This document shows, piece after piece, positions 26,432 through 34,950 of a DNA stretch of 64,000 nt. The translations under genes and the position numbers were made by a program. Location of the stretch: positions 3,139,579-3,203,578 of the forward strand of contig NZ_CP031841.1 in assembly GCF_003432385.1 (NCBI RefSeq). The letters run 5' to 3'. Within the stretch, counting starts at the first letter, position 1. Every line of letters begins with the position of its first letter. This DNA comes from Breoghania sp. L-A4. GTDB taxonomy: Bacteria > Pseudomonadota > Alphaproteobacteria > Rhizobiales > Stappiaceae. Below the pieces are notes generated by a model, which worked only from the letters and a program-made list of their open reading frames with translations, ran no database searches and was not told the origin of the DNA.

Positions 26432-27144
26432 GGCGCAGCCTCCTCTCGCTGCAGGATCGCAGCGACGCCGGGCGTGTTGTGAAACGGCCTGAGGGGAATC
26501 CAGAGGTCTTCCGGCACGGGGCGGTCCGCAGCGATGCGTTCTTCCGCGTAGTCCACCAGCATTCGCGCGAGATCCGGATTGGACCGTGCCTCGAGCCCGA
26601 CCACCGACGCGAGACGGCTTTCGACGAAGAGTGCCTTGAGGATCATTTGGTTCCAGCGGTGGTCGTCGAAATGATCGCGCGGGAACGGGTTGTGATGCGC
26701 GATGCTCTCGAAAACGGCCTTGATGTTGGAGCGCAGCCCTTCGCCGACCTCAAAATGCAGGCGGTCGGGTTCGGGATAGAGCGGTAGTCCGCGGTAGAGC
26801 GCGATCATCTCCGCGACGTCCGCGGTGCGGCGCAAATCCTTGAAACGGTCGGCGAAGGCGCGGGTCGGCGGCGCGGTCAGAAGCGCTAGGACGCGGGCTG
26901 CCCCGTCGATGCTCCAGCCTTTGGGCGACCAGCCCGGGCATGCGGCATCGGCCGCGGCGAGATCGTCGGCCCCCAGCGCCAAATCCGACTTGCCGAGACG
27001 TCGAGGTGCCAGACCCATGAAGATGTAGAGGTCGCGCTCCTGAGAAGCAGAAGCGACCCGGTCCAGCGACTGCGTCAACCAATGCGCCTCGCCCCCGGCT
27101 TGTGCCAGCACCCACGTTCGAAGCAATTTTGCCGCCAGTGTCAC
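26428..27144 (-). CDS. eboA: EboA-family protein (238 aa)
   Basis: Identified by the EboA pattern, notably AFADRFKDLRRTADVAEMIA, LYRGLPLYPEP and SIAHHNPFPRDHFDDHRWNQ. No catalytic motif is known for the family. The start is GTG at 27144 with GGAGGGGG six bases upstream. It is divergent from eboF, with about 100 bases between, so promoters for both arms should lie at 27145-27243. No membrane segment is seen. The family occurs almost only in ebo clusters, which makes this a strong marker for the operon. Confidence 0.85.
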   Translation of the reverse strand: MTLAAKLLRTWVLAQAGGEAHWLTQSLDRVASASQERDLYIFMGLAPRRLGKSDLALGADDLAAADAACPGWSPKGWSIDGAARVLALLTAPPTRAFADRFKDLRRTADVAEMIALYRGLPLYPEPDRLHFEVGEGLRSNIKAVFESIAHHNPFPRDHFDDHRWNQMILKALFVESRLASVVGLEARSNPDLARMLVDYAEERIAADRPVPEDLWIPLRPFHNTPGVAAILQREEAAP

Positions 27145-27243
27145 ACCGAACCCCCTCCAAGTGCAATCAGACTAGGACAGGTCCGAGATCACGCAAAGGC
27201 GTATTTCTTGCAATGCCAGAGCTATTTTAGGACGTTGGCGAGG

Positions 27244-28629
27244 ATGAACAAAACATTGGTGATTCTCGTCGTGGGGCTGAGTCCGCGCCTTGTCGGGCCG
27301 CTCACGCCGCACCTGCAAAAGCTGGCAGGGGGCGGCGGGCTACGTCCGCTGACCACGGTCATGCCCGCGGTGACGTGCACGGTTCAGTCCACGCTGGTGA
27401 CGGGCCTGCCGCCAGCGGGTCACGGAGCGGTGGCGAACGGGTGGTTCTTCCGCGATCTCTCCGAGGTGCTGCTGTGGCGCCAGCCCAACCAGCTTGTCGC
27501 GGGAGAGAAGATCTGGGAGGCGGGACGCGCGCGCGATCCCAGCTTCACCTGCGCCAAGATGTTTTGGTGGTACAACATGTATTCGAGCGCGGATTGGTCG
27601 GCGACGCCCCGCCCGATGTATCCCGCTGACGGCCGCAAGATCCCCGATCACTATGCGTACCCGCCCGAACTGCACGATGAGCTTGACGCGAAACTCGGGC
27701 AATTCCCGCTTTTCAAATTCTGGGGGCCCCTCGCGGATATCACTTCGTCGGACTGGATCGCCAAGGCAACGCTGCACGTCATGGAAACGCGCGATCCGAC
27801 GCTGACACTGACTTACCTACCGCATCTCGACTACAACCTGCAGAGGCTGGGACCGGACCTCGATCATCCGCGCCTGCAGCAGGATCTGCGCGAGGTGGAC
27901 GCGCTATGCGGCGAACTGATTGCCTTTTCCGAGCGCACCGGCCGCCGCATCGTGGTTGTCTCGGAATATGGGATAACTCCTGCCAAGGACGCCGTGCATA
28001 TCAACCGTGCGCTGCGCGCCGCCGGTTTCGTCGCCGTGCGCCCCGAGGAGCATGGACGGGAGATCCTCGATGCGGGTGCGTCCGAGGCCTTCGCCGTGGC
28101 CGATCACCAGATTGCCCATGTCTACATAAAGGATCCGGCACGCCTCGCCGAAGTCCGGACCCTTCTGGACGGCCTCGACGGTGTGGAGTGTGTTTGGGAT
28201 GAGGAGGGCAAACGTGCCAATGGCCTAGACCATCCCCGCTCCGGCGAGTTGATCGCGCTGGCCAAACCGGATCGGTGGTTCAGCTATTACTATTGGCTCG
28301 ACGATACCAAGGCCCCCGATTTCGCGCGCACCGTCGATATCCACCGCAAGCCGGGCTACGATCCCGTGGAATTGTTTATCGACCCGGAACTGCCGCTCGC
28401 CAAGCTGCAGACTGCCTGGAAACTTGCCAAGCGTAGGCTGGGTCAGCGCCAGTTGATGGATGTGATCTCGCCCAAGGATACGAGGCTCGTGAAAGGCACC
28501 CACGGGCGGCCAACCGACGATCCCGAGGACGGGCCGCTGGTGATCTCATCCGCGCCGGACCTCCTGCCTGATGGACCTGTCGCGGCCACGGCGTTCAAGC
28601 AACTGATGCTCGACCACGTCTTTGCCTGA
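27244..28629 (+). CDS. eboF: EboF-type phosphodiesterase/alkaline-phosphatase-fold protein (461 aa)
   Basis: Member of the type I phosphodiesterase/nucleotide pyrophosphatase fold. The nucleophile region is TTVMPAVTCTVQSTLVTG, and metal-binding residues recur in LPHLDYNLQRLGPD and VADHQIAHVY. In ebo clusters this gene is the only hydrolase of the phosphate-ester class, so it may act on a phosphorylated lipid or cyclitol intermediate. The ATG at 27244 was chosen because longer frames would overlap divergent eboA. It converges with eboC at its 3' end. The predicted protein has no signal peptide (MNKTLVILVVGLSPRLVGPL is hydrophobic but is the first beta strand of the fold). Confidence 0.8.
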   Translation: MNKTLVILVVGLSPRLVGPLTPHLQKLAGGGGLRPLTTVMPAVTCTVQSTLVTGLPPAGHGAVANGWFFRDLSEVLLWRQPNQLVAGEKIWEAGRARDPSFTCAKMFWWYNMYSSADWSATPRPMYPADGRKIPDHYAYPPELHDELDAKLGQFPLFKFWGPLADITSSDWIAKATLHVMETRDPTLTLTYLPHLDYNLQRLGPDLDHPRLQQDLREVDALCGELIAFSERTGRRIVVVSEYGITPAKDAVHINRALRAAGFVAVRPEEHGREILDAGASEAFAVADHQIAHVYIKDPARLAEVRTLLDGLDGVECVWDEEGKRANGLDHPRSGELIALAKPDRWFSYYYWLDDTKAPDFARTVDIHRKPGYDPVELFIDPELPLAKLQTAWKLAKRRLGQRQLMDVISPKDTRLVKGTHGRPTDDPEDGPLVISSAPDLLPDGPVAATAFKQLMLDHVFA

Positions 28630-29472
28630 TCAGGTCCCCGAGACTAGGCGCTGCAGGCCCAGCGTCAGGACAAACCCTGCCACTGCGACCCATGCGAGTA
28701 GGGAATGTCCCGCGCCTGCGATCAGGACCGCATCGTAGAGCGCCATCCCGGCGATGAGCGTGATCACTGCCTTGGGCACGTCCCCGGAACCGCGGCGGAA
28801 GAGCCGGCGCAACGCCAACCCGACCACGGCGATCAACCCGACCCAGAGCGCAAGCGCGACCGGGGTGTTGTCCGCCTGCCAGAGGGCATAGAGCAGCGGC
28901 GCGATCAGCACGAGCAGCGGCCAAGCATTGTCGAGCCGGTCATAGGCTTCCTGTTTCGCGGCGTAGGTGAGCCCCGCTGTATAGGCCATAAGCCCGAACG
29001 CGCTCAGGAGCACGTCCCCGGTGATGTGACCTGAGGCCACGGCGGCAAGGATATAGCTCAGAAACCGCGTAGCCCCCATGATGACGGGGCTGAGCACCGT
29101 GCGCTTGTGCAGCCAATCATAGAGCAGGATCACGCCCGCCAGGCACAGTCCGACAAGGCCGGCGGCGGCACCGCCGGGAAAGGCAAGGACGATGCCGGCA
29201 AGGAGCAGGCTAAAGCCGCCGCGAAACACGGCCTGCCGCGTGATCTCGCCGTTGGGTATGGGTCTGTTAGCCCGCTCCCGCGCGTCGATCTCGGCATCGA
29301 AGGCGTCGTTCAGCCACATTCCCCCGATATAAAATGCGGTCAGCGCGAGCACTGCGAGCACCACCGGGCCGGTTGCTGGCGACCCCACCATAACGGCCCC
29401 CGCCAGTGCATTTGTCCACACCGTCGGCAGGTTTGAGATCCGCCCGAGTGTCAGCCAGACCTTGACGCTCAC
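28630..29472 (-). CDS. eboC: EboC-type UbiA prenyltransferase (280 aa)
   Basis: Integral membrane prenyltransferase with about eight hydrophobic segments. The aspartate-rich motif is NDAFDAEIDARERANRPIPN (about residues 55-75), which binds the Mg-diphosphate of an isoprenyl donor; the second motif region is around YDWLHK and AYDRLDN. The start is GTG at 29472, overlapping the eboE stop (GTGA). Prenylation of an aromatic or cyclitol acceptor is expected from the family, but the acceptor is unknown. It is coupled to eboE and eboD. Confidence 0.85.
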   Translation of the reverse strand: MSVKVWLTLGRISNLPTVWTNALAGAVMVGSPATGPVVLAVLALTAFYIGGMWLNDAFDAEIDARERANRPIPNGEITRQAVFRGGFSLLLAGIVLAFPGGAAAGLVGLCLAGVILLYDWLHKRTVLSPVIMGATRFLSYILAAVASGHITGDVLLSAFGLMAYTAGLTYAAKQEAYDRLDNAWPLLVLIAPLLYALWQADNTPVALALWVGLIAVVGLALRRLFRRGSGDVPKAVITLIAGMALYDAVLIAGAGHSLLAWVAVAGFVLTLGLQRLVSGT

Positions 29473-30656
29473 CTCGTCAACTCGCCCAGGACCCAAGCGA
29501 ATTCTCGCCCGATATCCTCCGCAACGGTCGCCCCGCGCAAGCCCTTCGGCAGAACGTCCCAGGTATAGGTCTCGATTTCGAGATGTGGCGAGACCGGACT
29601 GGTCCGGTGCAGTGCGAGGATCTCGGCCAGAAAGTCGCGCGTCGAGGAGAAAGCCCCAAGGTCGCGGATGAAGACCGGCACGTGGAAATGCACGCGCCAC
29701 TCCTCGCCATCGGTTTCAGCGCCGCGTGCCAAGGCATCCGGTAAATCCAGTTCGTTCTTCAAACCGTCGGCGGTACGGCGGATGACCTGATGCAGGTAGG
29801 TGGGCTCAGCATACGCGCCGAGCGCTTGCCTTGCCTGAGCCGTGACCTCGGGGATGAGCAGCGCCGCGCTGAGCTGCAGCTTGTGCACCGGGATACCGGC
29901 CGCGCGCAACACGGCGAGGCTGCCTGCCGGGTCCTCGTATTCCACCGCCGCGTGGCAGACATCATAGCAAAGGCCAAGGTGGCGGGGCAGCGAGCGCGCT
30001 GCCTCCTCTTCGCTGAGCCCCGACAGCGCGGCCACCCAGGCCGCCGCTGCCGCCCCGAAGAGATGTGTTTCGAAAAAGGCCACCGCCTCCGCGACCGTCT
30101 CGATAAAACAAGCCGGTTCAGGTTCGATGGCCAGCGCAATTCTCACGCCTGTTCTCGCTTCAAGCGCCATGAGATGCGCCACCGACCGCAGGATGTTGTC
30201 GGCAATCTGCGACTCTGCTCCAACCGCGAGCGGTTTGAAGGTGCCCGGCACGGTGCTCAAGCTGACGATGTTGCCTGCAGGGGCAAGGTCCGCCATCAGG
30301 TCGGCCAGTGCATTCGTGTAGCGCACACGTTCCTCGCTGCGCCAATCGGGCTGGTAGGCCTCTTCCTTGACGCGGGTGCCGTGGAAGCGACCATAGGGAA
30401 ATCCGTTTACGGTGACAGCCTCGAAGCCGTGCTGATCGAGGACAGACTTGAGCGCCGCGCGCTTGGCCGGATCGGCGAGTTCTTCCAAGGCTTCACCCGA
30501 AAACCGTAGTCCAATGGCGAAGGCGGCATCCCCAGCCACCACGGCCTTCACTTCCGCGGCGGGGCCGGTCAGGGCAGACATGACTTCCGCACAAGTCTGT
30601 GTCGCATGAATGTTGAGACAATAGGTCAGGTGGCCCAGCCCGTGGGGCAGTTTCAT
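29469..30656 (-). CDS. eboE: EboE-type sugar-phosphate isomerase-like TIM barrel (395 aa)
   Basis: Xylose isomerase-like/AP-endonuclease-2 fold protein of the ebo cluster: an opening GLGHLTYCLNIHATQTCAEV, conserved NGFPYGRFHG, IEPEPACFIE, LCYDVCHAAVEYED and the C-terminal HLEIETYTWDVLP. His, Glu and Asp in these motifs form the usual metal site. The start overlaps the eboD stop (ATGA), and the stop overlaps eboC (GTGA). The pathway position is unknown; it may isomerise the product of the EboD cyclase. Confidence 0.85.
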   Translation of the reverse strand: MKLPHGLGHLTYCLNIHATQTCAEVMSALTGPAAEVKAVVAGDAAFAIGLRFSGEALEELADPAKRAALKSVLDQHGFEAVTVNGFPYGRFHGTRVKEEAYQPDWRSEERVRYTNALADLMADLAPAGNIVSLSTVPGTFKPLAVGAESQIADNILRSVAHLMALEARTGVRIALAIEPEPACFIETVAEAVAFFETHLFGAAAAAWVAALSGLSEEEAARSLPRHLGLCYDVCHAAVEYEDPAGSLAVLRAAGIPVHKLQLSAALLIPEVTAQARQALGAYAEPTYLHQVIRRTADGLKNELDLPDALARGAETDGEEWRVHFHVPVFIRDLGAFSSTRDFLAEILALHRTSPVSPHLEIETYTWDVLPKGLRGATVAEDIGREFAWVLGELTR

Positions 30657-32518
30657 GCTGCTGCACTCCGGGCCTTGAGCCAGGAGATCGCATCTAGCAC
30701 CCGCGCCTCGTCCATCTCGTGCACCTCGATCCCGACGCCGATCTCCTTGAGCAGCGTGACGGTCAGCGCACCGCCCAGATGCTCCTGGAACTCCCGCATG
30801 CCCTGCAGCAGCAGCGGCGCGCCATCCTCGCCTTGCTCCTCAAGCGCGGGATGCCACGTCGGCAAGCCGATCCGGTCCAGGAGCTCTGCAATCCTCTGGT
30901 CCTCGCCCGCCGGCAGGAGCCCGGTCGACACAGAATAGCGCGCATCGAGGGCAATCCCGATGGCGACCGCTTCGCCGTGCCGCACCTCATGTTGGGTAAT
31001 GGCTTCGAGCTTGTGAGCCGACCAATGCCCGAAATCGAGCGGCCGGGCCGATCCGCTCTCGAAGGGATCCCCACCACGTGCGATCTGGCGCAGGTGCAGT
31101 TCAGCGGAGCGACGGATCATGTGCTCCTCGGCCCGTGGCTCGAAACGGCTGAGCGCTTCTGCATGCTTTTCCAGCCAGAGGAAGAAGCCGCGATCGCGGA
31201 TGAGTGCTACCTTGATCGCCTCCGCGATACCCGCGATGCGCTCGCGACGGGGCAGCTTGTCGAGGAACTCGAAGTCGTTGAGCACCGCCATCGGTGGCGC
31301 AAAGGTGCCGACATAGTTTTTCACGCCGTCGAAGTTCACCGCATTCTTGACGCCAACGCCGCTGTCATTCTGGCTCAACACCGTGGTCGGAATGCGGATA
31401 TGGCGGATGCCCCGATGGGCGGTCGCAGCCGCAAACCCCACGGCATCCAGCACCGCGCCGCCTCCGATGGCGATGACGTAGGAATGCCGGTCGACACCGT
31501 GTCGAATAAGCAGGCGGTACAGGTCTGGGATGTGGTCGAACCCATGCTTGATGGCCTCACCGCCGGGGACACGCCACGGCGCTTCGAGAAGTGTGATCCA
31601 GTCCGCATGCGCCGAGAAGTAAACTGATAAGCGTCTCTCCAACTCGGGATCTGCGCGCGCTACGCCATCATCGACTAGGACTACGCACTTGGCCTTGTCC
31701 GCGCTGCCGCTGGCCAAAGCGTCTACTAAGGAGGGATTGGCCGAGTCGAACAGGCCCCGGGTGAAAACCACCGGATAGCTATAGGGAACCACGAATTCGC
31801 AAGCTTGCGGCTCGATAGGGCTATCCGGATCCGCAGGCAACGCGCCAATGGCTATGCCGTTCAACCGCGAGATGGCGCGCATTCCAGCGTAGGCCAGAAT
31901 TGGGATGCCAACCGCGCCCGCGAAGGCCACCAGAAAGGAATTGGTGGACCAAGCATAAGCGCCGATACCGGCATAGGCGGCCCCGATCCCGAGATTGGCC
32001 AAACTCGTCAGCAGAATGAACGGCCGGAGCGGGTAGCGCGCCGCACCTGCCGCTATGACCGAGGCCTCCGCCAGCACTGGCGCTGCGCGCATCACAACTA
32101 GGGCCGATCCACCCCTGCACACCGCCAGGCTTTCGGCGCGCGCCAGCTCCGCCTCGCCCATGAGCCTGCGGATCAACGCCGTGCCTCCGGTCGCCCCGAT
32201 CCAGTACCCGAAGAGGCAGCCAAGCGTCATGCCGGCCCAACAAACAAGCGTTCCGACAACAAAGCCCAAGGACACACCAGCCAAGGTGTTCACGAGGCTA
32301 GAGGGCACCGGCAAAACCACGTCAAGTGTTAGCGCGCCCCCGATCAGCGCCGCGAGTATGGACTCGCTGGGGTGCGCCCCTATCGCTGAATTGACCAGCG
32401 CCTCAATCTGCTCTTCGAAGAAGACGAAGGGCAAGACAATGACCGCCATGAGCAGGATAAATAGAAATATCCATTTTAGGAGCGATGACTTCAATGAGAT
32501 CGGAACGGAATGCCGCAA
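30653..32518 (-). CDS. eboD: DedA/VTT membrane domain fused to EboD sugar-phosphate cyclase (621 aa)
   Basis: The C-terminal part (about residues 245-621) is a 3-dehydroquinate synthase-like cyclase: NAD-binding IGGGAVLDAVG (351-361), IPTTVLSQNDSGVGVKN, and metal/active-site regions IAEAIKVALIRD, DFGHWSAHK and RHGEAVAIG. The N-terminal 220 residues are a DedA/SNARE-associated (VTT) domain: a first helix at 13-33, the re-entrant region LPVPSSLVNTLAG, a conserved Arg in VMRAAPVLAEASVIAAG, and several membrane helices. Usual EboD proteins are about 390 residues and soluble. The start appears to be TTG at 32518 with only AGAAG upstream, since a stop precedes it; this start is uncertain. The fusion anchors the cyclase in a membrane domain related to lipid-carrier translocation. 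Confidence 0.85.
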   Translation of the reverse strand: MRHSVPISLKSSLLKWIFLFILLMAVIVLPFVFFEEQIEALVNSAIGAHPSESILAALIGGALTLDVVLPVPSSLVNTLAGVSLGFVVGTLVCWAGMTLGCLFGYWIGATGGTALIRRLMGEAELARAESLAVCRGGSALVVMRAAPVLAEASVIAAGAARYPLRPFILLTSLANLGIGAAYAGIGAYAWSTNSFLVAFAGAVGIPILAYAGMRAISRLNGIAIGALPADPDSPIEPQACEFVVPYSYPVVFTRGLFDSANPSLVDALASGSADKAKCVVLVDDGVARADPELERRLSVYFSAHADWITLLEAPWRVPGGEAIKHGFDHIPDLYRLLIRHGVDRHSYVIAIGGGAVLDAVGFAAATAHRGIRHIRIPTTVLSQNDSGVGVKNAVNFDGVKNYVGTFAPPMAVLNDFEFLDKLPRRERIAGIAEAIKVALIRDRGFFLWLEKHAEALSRFEPRAEEHMIRRSAELHLRQIARGGDPFESGSARPLDFGHWSAHKLEAITQHEVRHGEAVAIGIALDARYSVSTGLLPAGEDQRIAELLDRIGLPTWHPALEEQGEDGAPLLLQGMREFQEHLGGALTVTLLKEIGVGIEVHEMDEARVLDAISWLKARSAAA

Positions 32519-32797
32519 TTTCTTCTACGTCCATTTTTTCGTTGTGCTCATTTCTGCCCGCCGTCAGGGGTGCGGCTGTCAAAACGCGCCTCGGCGCGGT
32601 GCATCCCCGGCCACCAGCGCATGTCTACGGTACATCGGCTCCGCCATTCCCGCTACGGCGTTTCCCTCCAGCCCCCTCGATTTCAGGCGAAACCGGCCTC
32701 CAACTTTGTTGACAGAGCAGGTAGCCGCGGAAACTCTCAAAGCGTGGTAGCGCGAACTGGGCTCTCCGGTGCGCGGAGCAAGATATTGGGCACGAGG

Positions 32798-33676
32798 TCA
32801 ATGATCCGATTGCGCGACCACATCGGATAAGCGCTCTGGCCTTCTCCTTAGCGGTCGAAGCGGTTGGACGTCGGACGCGTTGATTTCTAGCTGTCCTGAA
32901 ACAAAGAACATTTGAGCATCGGCATCCCAAGCGCCAAACCAGAAGGTCGCTCGCCATGAACTCGTTGTCGGTGAAAAATCGGGTAGAAGGGAGGGGGTGC
33001 CGCCCCCTTCCTCTTGGATCTCCGACTTCAGAGCATAGTCCCACATCATGCGGGCTGGAAAAAAGCGCGCTGCTCCACCTCCCGCTTGAAGGTTACGCTC
33101 AAGAAACGTGATCCTCTCTTCAAGTCCCGGAAGCTCGTCTGGATCAGCGGTCGCGACCTGACCCTGCAATTCAGACAGACGATTGCGCCAGACTGCTCGC
33201 AGATCTGCGATTCCCGTTTCCCGTTCAATCAGTCCGGGATCGATATCAAATCCCACAGCGTTAAACTCACGAAATCTCGCAGGAATGCGCGGGTCACTAG
33301 GCACTGTTCCTCGCGAAAACGATTCGGTATCACGCCGAAACTGCAAGTTGAATGGCGCAACCGGCTCAAGAGCATCCTCCGCAATTACGCCATTGCGACC
33401 TTCAAACACGGGGTTGTCGAGGAGGTCGACCGCAGCACCGACTAAAGGGTGAGATTCTTGCCGCGTGCCGTCAACGAATACCGAACGAACCGAGACACCG
33501 ACCTCAGGAGATAGAGTTCTCGCGAAACCTCCTTTCTGGAACCGGATGATGCGATCGAGATCCGGTTCACCCGCGTAGGCTTGCATATAGCCTGAAACAC
33601 CGCGCGCATCGTCATACGGGTCCGGATCAGTTGCCAACCTACACTGAGCCCAACCCGAAAAGTATATAGATAGCAT
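32798..33676 (-). CDS. Uncharacterised protein linked to a ferritin-like gene (292 aa)
   Basis: Not recognised. The ATG at 33676 overlaps the stop of the ferritin-like gene (ATGA), so the two are coupled. It begins MLSIYFSGWAQCRLATDPDP, which reads like a mature cytosolic or exported enzyme start but lacks a signal peptide. A central coiled segment (LSELQGQVATADPDELPGLE) and C-terminal strands are predicted; the last 25 residues are arginine-rich. Base composition looks less GC-rich than the flanking ebo genes, suggesting separate acquisition. Confidence 0.6.
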   Translation of the reverse strand: MLSIYFSGWAQCRLATDPDPYDDARGVSGYMQAYAGEPDLDRIIRFQKGGFARTLSPEVGVSVRSVFVDGTRQESHPLVGAAVDLLDNPVFEGRNGVIAEDALEPVAPFNLQFRRDTESFSRGTVPSDPRIPARFREFNAVGFDIDPGLIERETGIADLRAVWRNRLSELQGQVATADPDELPGLEERITFLERNLQAGGGAARFFPARMMWDYALKSEIQEEGGGTPSLLPDFSPTTSSWRATFWFGAWDADAQMFFVSGQLEINASDVQPLRPLRRRPERLSDVVAQSDH

Positions 33677-34892
33677 CAGGCTTCACTCCCTGCTCTTGCC
33701 AAATCCTCTCTCAAGACCATCAAAGTCTCTCCAATTGTGGAAACGCGAGGGCGCTCCTGGCCAAGTGACGCGCAGCCCTGAATCAACGCGTCAAGGCGTT
33801 CAAGCGTTATCGGAAGGCGCGCATCTGGAAACGGCGAAAGCGAAACATCTGAATAAATCTCAAAGCTTGGGCCGGCACGCTCTGGATCTTGGGGGTCACC
33901 TAGCGGAACCAGCGTCGCCTCCTCAGCGAGTGGACGCACCGCCACACTCATAATCCTCTGGCTGGCGCGCTGCAGTTCAAGGCGAAACCTAGCTTCAGCC
34001 TGAGTGCGCGGCGCAATTGAGAAGTAGTGCTGCAGCAAGAACAGCATCGTTCCGTATGAAGCGTTAAAGAGTTCCACTAGAGACCGACTAGTTGGATTGG
34101 TAATAAGTGAAACGCTTTCGCGACCGGGAGGTGTGCGCGTGACAGGATTTCGAGGAACCAGGCGAGCGGCCTCAAAGCGCCCTTCAGCAAAGTACCTTTC
34201 TCTTATGCGAAGAAATCCAGCGTAGTGAGAGTTCGCCGAGTTTGCAGGCGTTCCTTCACCGTCCTCGATAACGTTCTGGATCGCCGCGAGTGCGCTCGCA
34301 CGATCGGAAATCACCCGAATGTCTAGGGAGGGGTCTGACCAATTATTATCCGATTGCGCACTTTGAGGGCCGATAAACAACTCACTTTCCGGTATTTCTT
34401 TAAAGCCGAAGGCAATCTTCTCATAGAGCTCTCCAACGAATTCGTACTCAAGTGGATCTGGTACAACGGCAGCCGCTGCCATAAGGGTTTCGCTGCCGAG
34501 ATCCGATCCTGGGGGGGAGGCAAGGGAAAATCGCGCGGAAGCTCAAATACTAGAAAGCGGTATAGGCTTTCATCTCCGAAGGGGATGAGATCAAAAGGAA
34601 AAGGAAAGTAACCAGTGTCGCTTGGAAGCGACCTGCGTCCCATCTTGGGGCCGGACCCTATTGCCGAAAGCAAATTGCAAGCGATCCCAAGATGTCCCAT
34701 TTCTTCACGAGCAATCTGGTATACACTGCCTTGCCACGCACGGAGGAGTTGCTGCTGCTTGGCCGAGAGCCCCTCGTCCAAGCTTCGCTTCATTGAAAAG
34801 CCTGCGTACAGATACTGAATAAGTAAGCTATGCTCAATTTCGCAAGCCACATGCAACGCGTTGATTAGCTCTTCTCTCGTGTCGATGGTCAT
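33676..34892 (-). pseudogene. Ferritin-like (VioB N-domain type) gene broken at a G7 tract
   Basis: The start is ATG at 34892 (MTIDTREELINALHVACEIE). The N-terminal part has the di-iron-type helices EHSLLIQYLYAGFSM and AREEMGHLGIACNLL (ExxH pattern) of the ferritin-like domain found at the start of VioB/RebD-type proteins. At 34511-34517 the plus strand has seven G (C7 on the coding strand) after ...DFPLPPP. Beyond it homology continues in another frame (DLGSETLMAAAAVVPDPLEYEFVG...) to 33676. One base gained or lost in this run separates two halves of about 125 and 280 residues. It could be sequencing error, a true mutation, or slipped-strand phase variation. Confidence 0.7.
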
Positions 34893-34950
34893 GAATCGTC
34901 CCTGCTGTTTTCTTGGGGAGATTGCAGCGGCGGGCCGCTCTTCCCGGCTC

